A DNA stretch of 64,000 bases. Origin: Phallusia mammillata. Lineage: Eukaryota; Chordata; Ascidiacea; Phlebobranchia; Ascidiidae. Of the stretch, positions 60,489-64,000 are shown in pieces. A program made the translations under genes and the position numbers. Location of the stretch: assembly GCA_003260075.1 (NCBI GenBank), contig QLIY01000545.1, forward strand, positions 43,861 to 107,860, written 5' to 3'. Below the pieces are notes generated by a model that did not search any database, had not been told where the DNA came from, and worked only from the letters and a program-made list of their open reading frames with translations. How positions within the stretch are numbered: the stretch's first letter is position 1; every line of letters starts with the position of its first letter.

Positions 60489-61284
60489 CTTGGAAATTTG
60501 CTGTAAAAGCGACCGATGCTAAAGGAATTACTATTGGTTTGGACAGCATACCAGGCAGTCAGTTGGGGGGAAAGAACGAAGGTAAACAACAACCACCAAA
60601 AGGCATTTATGAAACCCTAACTAATTTGCTGAACAATAAAAACACAAGTTTGCTACAAAAAGCATAAACATTCAAAATTGGGTGTCTTGCCAGAGACCAT
60701 TACAATGAATAATTACAAAAGAATATTTATTCTAAATTGTCTTGAACTTCAAAATTATATAGATAACTACAAAACCTTTTTTTTTCAGGGAAAGAACAAT
60801 ATCCTCACTGGGATTTCCAGGCGGGTATGTGTACAAAATCATGGCTACTATAACATACCAAGGCACCCAAGTAGTTGTTCACTTTTCTCATGATCTCAGC
60901 AAGATGGATAAATTCCTAAAGTATGTTGTCAAACTTCTCTTTATCATGACATTCACATTGGTTTTTGTAAGTGGGGTTTAAGGATGTCAATAAAACTGCT
61001 GAAACTGTAATTGACCGATTCCATTTCACTAGGTCTGCATTTTTCCAAACAACCTTAGCACAATCCAGATACTTTTGCATTTTTTTTGTATTCTCTAAAG
61101 AGAACAAAGCTCTCAAAAAGTAACATCTTGCCATAGGTGCATCTTCTGTGTTGTTTGTTTTCTAAATGTGATTTCCTGTTAAACATAATCGGTTGCCTTT
61201 ATATTTTAGCAAAAACAAACACCGGGCTATTTGGTGCAAAATATCAACCATGATCCTGCTTTCTTGAGACTTGTGTTTTTGTAA
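60489..61284 (+). pseudogene. Exon-like segments of an unidentified gene, frame conflict
   Basis: Segment 60489-60581 (acceptor ACAAG, donor GTAAAC) can encode WKFAVKATDAKGITIGLDSI and beyond, continuing after 60788 as GKEQYPHWDFQAG. The adjacent frame from 60824 reads YVYKIMATITYQGTQVVVHF and beyond, and a third piece at 61210-61284 reads TPGYLVQNINHDPAFLRLVF before a stop. All look like protein, but joining them needs one extra base near the GGG at 60822-60825 and another in the A-rich stretch at 61210-61219. Alternatively 60517 begins a short frame with a signal-peptide look (MLKELLLVWTAYQAVSWG). It is a broken gene, a sequence error, or wrongly guessed exons. No family recognised. Confidence 0.35.
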
Positions 61285-64000
61285 ATCAACAAACCAGCAG
61301 GTAAATATTTCTGACATATTGTACCATTTTAAGGCAGTGCTGTAATTTTTTTGCTTGACTTCATAGTGGCAATTTAAGTCCTTTGCTAATAACAGTTTTT
61401 GGTCAACAAGTTTATAACAAGTTTTTCCAAAACTTTTATGAAGATGTGTGTCGTCTTTACATAGTATACAACTTGTTTCATGCTTTATCGTTGCATGGCT
61501 TCTTCATTAACACATTTAAATCTTTGATTTCAATGTTTTCACAGTTGCAAAACTGCAAAACTATATAAATTAACCATAAAACGATGTTCTACTCCGCTTG
61601 CTTGGGATGTTGAGTGTTGTTGTTAGCAATATGCAGATATTTTAAAGCAATATCACTGGTCTTCATTATGTTTGTGTGGATGTTATTTTCTGAAAGTTGT
61701 TGGTCTATCCAAGACTTTTCCAGAAATTAGCATGTAGACTTAAGTTGCTTGTTTATTTATAATTTGCATTTGGAACATGCTGAAAATGGTGTTGACTGTT
61801 TCCGAAAGTAGTGTCAAAAATTCAAGAATCTTGGATTATTCTCAGGATTATTTATTTTCAAAGCCTTAATGTCATAAATTTGTCATATTTTTCATTGAAT
61901 ATGCCATATGAGGCATACATCTTTCAACATTTAAACTTCCATACCGACAAGTCTTTCTTTTGTGTGATGGTACGCTTAGTAAGTTAGTATATGCCTCTCT
62001 TGTAGAAGACTTGAAAAGTCAAGTTTTCATGCAACCTATCCATGAATGACATGTGATCTATATAAGCAATAGTTTTTAATTTTTTGGTAAATTAGTATGT
62101 TCTCTTAAGTCATCCATTAGTTGCTCATAACTTCTAGCAGTAGATGTCATAGCTTTTTGTATGATTTGTGAAGGAAGAGCTGCAGAAACACGAATTTAAA
62201 TAAAAATTAGGTGTATGAATTATGTATTGCTATTTCTAGACTAAAAAACAGTGAAATTAGCTTTGCTAGTTTTTTAATACATTTTTAGGTGTCATGCAAG
62301 TTTGGAGATCAAATTAAACGCGCGATTCTTTGAAACGCGTCTTTTTTATTTTTGCAAAGCAAAAAACGTTAAAATAACACAGTTGCCAAAAACCATTGCC
62401 GAGCCGTAAGCAGTAGAGCAATCTTCAAACGTTATGATATGCGCAAAAAGTGAGGCCACGATGGATTGACGAACGCAGGGGTGTGCAACCTTTGTCACTG
62501 TGGGGCCGAATACAATAAAAAAACATGTTTATATCGCGGACCGCACCTTTAAATAACACAAGGGGGTTTTACTTTGTTGCATACCGAACGTGGCTATATT
62601 GAGTTGACAAGTAAAATTCGCATTTGATTCTAGCCGCTTATTGTCAGGTCTCAGAAAAAGGCACCGTGTGCATTATCTGATCAAAAATACATAAGAATTC
62701 GATTCGTTTTCCACTACATTTCAAATCCAAGGTTGCGTCTGAACAACACCCCTTATCGTCTGTGTTTATTGCAAACAGTTTTCTTCCCCGGTTACTGTTT
62801 GCAAAGTTTTCAAATGTCTTCATATTTCGGAGCAAGTAGCAAGATAAAGTTAGAACCAGTTTTCCCGATGTGAACATCAGTAAAGACTGTGACTTGTTCA
62901 TGGTAGGAACCAACTGGCAACGTTATTGCTCATTGCTGTCACGCCTTACAAAACGGGGCGCTCTCTAACTATTTACAAAAGTTGTCAGGTGACAAAGCCC
63001 ATCAGTTCATCAAGGGGTAAACCCTACATAGAATACCTTAAACTTTTAGATCATTTTTGTATGGAAAAGCTGAACAAACGTTTGTGCAAAGTAATGTTGT
63101 TTTTTTGGTAAGTATAAAAATTTGGTTTCGCATTATCGATTGCCCTGTGATTACACATTTGGCACGTAAATAAGTGCGTCAGGGAATTCGTCCATATTTG
63201 CTACCGAGCCCAAAGCGAGATAAGATATCTGTCTACATAGGTATCGTTACCATACAATTTTGTATGCGACTTTATTCAAATCCCACAACTTGTCATAAAT
63301 TAGCCGCAAAGTGATTTTATAGTCCAACAAAGGCCAGGAAAACTTTGTGAACAAATTACAGCTACATTCGCAGTTGAATCTAAACAGAATGTACTTTACC
63401 GTTACTTCCCTGATCCGAAGTTATCATTTTGCAATATTTATTTAATCTAAAATTGACATTTGACCAATTTTGATTAATTTTTAGAAATGACACTTGAAAC
63501 AACTGGTTTGCCCCCCGTAAACGAACGACTTCTTGTTACAACTATTGATTTTAGTTATCGCATGCATGTGTAAGCCACGCTAAAATCACAATAAACGTTT
63601 AATTCGATGCAAATGTGTTTTTGTATCTGTTTAGCAGCAGATGTTCGCGAACAAACTTTTGCGTGCGACATACTTGTTTTGCAAAATGGTAACTCCTTTT
63701 GCCTAAAATTTTGTTTCACAAAAAAACTTGCTCACAGGGGTGCCTTCGAATACTACAGGTGCGCTAGGTGCGCTTGGTAACCTTTTATCGTGCAACGTAA
63801 CTTAAAAATAGTGCAGGTAACTCTCTTTGGTGCGATTAAACTCAGAACAGTTACGACGTAACTCAAAAATACTGCAGCTGTCCTGTTTTTTGCGACAAAT
63901 CGTAAATACTCCAGTGAACGTTAAAACACGCAAATAATGATGGAAAAGTGTTACGATAGTCCTAACACATACCCCAAACTTAAAACCCTAAACCAGGGGC
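61285..64000. other. Intergenic, no gene recognised
   Basis: AT-rich sequence without an exon-like frame that I can support on either strand. A solitary CAGGGGTGTGCAACC end lies at 62476. The last 300 bases are richer in CG-containing words and end in AACCAGGGGC, which could be another repeat boundary cut by the window edge. Confidence 0.5.
62476..62560. mobile_element. Left end of a CAGGGGTGTGCAACC hAT-like element
   Basis: The first 15 bp are identical to the terminal repeat of the 1808-2321 element. The following bases (TGTGGGGCCGAAT, GCGGACCGCACC) resemble its sub-terminal region. I could not find the matching right end, so the right boundary given is arbitrary. Confidence 0.6.

Noticed and set aside
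62644-62913. 89-codon minus-strand frame beside the hAT-like end
   Set aside because: No similarity to a transposase or any domain that I recognise, and no splice partner.
1-64000. CRISPR arrays, rRNA genes, bacterial operons or viral genes
   Set aside because: None seen; the window is spliced eukaryotic nuclear DNA and no retroviral or viral protein domain was recognised.

Overview
This is a eukaryotic nuclear window: spliced genes with GT-AG introns (one GC-AG), AATAAA signals, AT-rich introns and many short DNA transposons. The gene set, compact introns, tandem near-identical allelic copies (a few percent divergent) and possible spliced-leader acceptors just upstream of two start codons suggest a highly polymorphic invertebrate chordate. 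A solitary ascidian of the Ciona type is most likely, but that is an inference.

Layout. (1) 1-2848 (+): last three exons of an unidentified Pro/Ser-rich protein. (2) 3451-7779: repeat-rich intergenic DNA with an assembly gap at 5805-6153. (3) 7780-29705 (+): INTS1, the scaffold of the Integrator complex, about 40 exons; chosen exons join in frame to 2242 aa. (4) 30906-49159 (+): a kindlin (FERMT), 17 exons, 699 aa, with an 8.6 kb intron and a candidate 33-nt cassette exon. (5) 51233-53697 (+): a 7-exon, 397-aa JmjC oxygenase with a signal peptide, an EF-hand and a C-terminal RDEL, so probably an ER-lumen enzyme. (6) 54772-59682 (-): TBC1D5, 14 exons, 648 aa, convergent with the JmjC gene. (7) 60489-61284 (+): weak, frame-conflicted exon-like segments of an unknown gene. 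(8) 61285-64000: no gene recognised.

Overlay. At least six hAT-like miniature transposons can be delimited, five with 8-bp target-site duplications. A 67-bp element in a TBC1D5 intron, flanked by a 10-bp direct repeat, carries a textbook hammerhead ribozyme core on the TBC1D5 sense strand. A decayed relative lies in an INTS1 intron, and a foldback with a near-hammerhead core lies in a kindlin intron.

Assembly caution. About 27 runs of G occur, nearly all exactly 10 nt, mostly where sequence steps back and repeats with allelic differences. Where a clean second copy exists, longer runs equal 10 plus the natural Gs. They look like artificial contig spacers. They duplicate or split INTS1 and FERMT exons, and must be ignored when building gene models.

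The genes are unrelated housekeeping loci (snRNA processing and transcription, integrin adhesion, ER hydroxylation, retromer/Rab7 trafficking); nothing suggests an operon or a functional cluster.
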